The notes below the pieces were generated by a model, which did no database searches, was not told the origin of the DNA, and saw nothing but the letters and a program-made list of their open reading frames with translations. From the NCBI RefSeq assembly GCF_034009455.1, contig NZ_CP125380.1, positions 4,849,501 to 4,913,500 on the forward strand: a stretch of DNA of 64,000 nt. Direction: 5' to 3'. Source of the DNA: Pseudomonas sp. P5_109. GTDB lineage: Bacteria > Pseudomonadota > Gammaproteobacteria > Pseudomonadales > Pseudomonadaceae. Shown piece by piece: positions 63,307 to 64,000 of the stretch. The position numbers and the translations under genes are program-made. Every line of letters begins with the position of its first letter. Within the stretch, counting starts at the first letter, position 1.

Positions 63307-64000
63307 GCCGCGCCCTCGCCGCTCCGGCGCAGCCGTTCAATGCCGCGAACATGGCCACGGCGACCAAGGTCTTCGCCTTTGCCAGCATGTGCATCGGCAT
63401 GTTCATTGCGCTGCTGGATATCCAGATCGTCTCGGCTTCGTTGCGTGACATCGGCGGCGGACTCTCCGCCGGTACCGACGAAACCGCGTGGGTGCAAACC
63501 AGTTACCTGATCGCCGAAATCATCGTGATCCCGCTGTCGGGCTGGCTGTCGCGGGTGTTCTCGACGCGATGGTTGTTTTGCGCATCGGCGGTGGGTTTCA
63601 CCCTGACCAGCCTGCTGTGCGGCGTGGCCTGGAACATCCAGAGCATGATCGCCTTCCGCGCCCTGCAAGGGTTTCTGGGCGGATCGATGATTCCGTTGGT
63701 GTTCACCACGGCCTTCATATTCTTCACCGGCAAGCAACGGGTGATCGCCGCCGCGACCATCGGCGCGGTGGCCTCGTTGGCCCCGACCCTGGGGCCGGTG
63801 ATCGGTGGCTGGATCACCGACATTTCGTCCTGGCACTGGCTGTTCTACATCAACCTGGTCCCCGGCATCTTTGTCGCCGTGGCCGTGCCGATGCTGGTGA
63901 AAATCGACCAGCCGGAACTGTCGCTGCTCAAAGGCGCGGACTACTTGAGCATGGTGTTTCTGGCGCTGTTCCTCGGCTGCCTGGAATACACCCTGGAAGA
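63303..64000 (+). CDS. EmrB-like DHA2 family MFS exporter (3' end missing)
   Basis: Starts at an ATG overlapping the EmrA-like stop and stays open to the window edge; 232 residues are visible of an expected 500 or so. Family motifs are MFIALLDIQIVSASLRDIGG (helix 1), TAWVQTSYLIAEIIVIPLSG, RALQGFLGGSMIPLVFTTAF and LGPVIGGWITDISSWHWLFY (antiporter motif C region). With the adaptor upstream it should form an EmrAB-type pump, joined to an outer-membrane channel encoded elsewhere. Confidence 0.93.
   Translation, partial: MSRALAAPAQPFNAANMATATKVFAFASMCIGMFIALLDIQIVSASLRDIGGGLSAGTDETAWVQTSYLIAEIIVIPLSGWLSRVFSTRWLFCASAVGFTLTSLLCGVAWNIQSMIAFRALQGFLGGSMIPLVFTTAFIFFTGKQRVIAAATIGAVASLAPTLGPVIGGWITDISSWHWLFYINLVPGIFVAVAVPMLVKIDQPELSLLKGADYLSMVFLALFLGCLEYTLE

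Overview
The window is chromosomal DNA of a Pseudomonas, most likely of the P. fluorescens group. The GC content is high, genes are densely packed, and intergenic spaces repeatedly carry REP-type inverted repeats of the form TGTRGGAGCGRGCTTGCTCGCGAA, as is typical of that group. I found 53 protein genes, two of them cut by the window edges. I saw no rRNA, tRNA, CRISPR array, insertion sequence or phage.

Layout. 1-12.7 kb is ordinary chromosome: the end of a chemoreceptor, an MHS-type transporter, a PepSY/response regulator/histidine kinase operon, a patatin-like protein, queD, an alpha/beta hydrolase with an Asp nucleophile, a codA-type cytosine deaminase, a DapF-like protein lacking both catalytic cysteines, and an MFS transporter. 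12.7-16.8 kb is a fecI-fecR-fecA iron-dicitrate type signalling and uptake unit. 16.8-24.9 kb is the most unusual part. A tight five-gene minus-strand operon encodes two Rieske oxygenases, a 3-ketosteroid-dehydrogenase-like flavoprotein, a NodU/CmcH-type carbamoyltransferase and an old-yellow-enzyme oxidoreductase, and a LysR regulator is divergent from it. I cannot assign it to a known pathway.

25.0-47.8 kb is an aromatic amine and phenylacetate catabolic island: copper amine oxidase tynA, feaR, paaX, paaY, paaFGHIJK, a 1.8 kb repeat-rich gap, paaABCDE, a DUF485 protein, the permease paaL, an OprD-type porin and paaZ. Together these take phenylethylamine (through phenylacetaldehyde, whose dehydrogenase is not in the window) or imported phenylacetate to phenylacetyl-CoA, its ring epoxide, the oxepin, and finally acetyl-CoA and succinyl-CoA. 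The gap that splits the paa genes holds a roughly 70-bp-period REP array with a three-unit higher order, flanked by diverged inverted copies of a roughly 145-bp element.

48.0-53.6 kb holds a polyamine-type binding protein, an aminotransferase and a LuxR regulator on the minus strand, divergent from an enoyl-CoA hydratase/thiolase pair. 53.9-60.0 kb looks like a dispersed cluster for a quaternary-amine or related small substrate: a GbcA-like Rieske oxygenase, a choline-dehydrogenase-like GMC enzyme, a GlxA/AraC regulator, a class II aldolase and a choline/betaine-type binding protein. 60.0-64.0 kb carries a Bcr/CflA-type exporter divergent from an AraC regulator followed by an EmrA/EmrB-like efflux pair, with emrB running off the end.

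All functions are read from sequence motifs and remembered families. No database search was possible. Where a gene start differs from the longest open frame, the entry says why.
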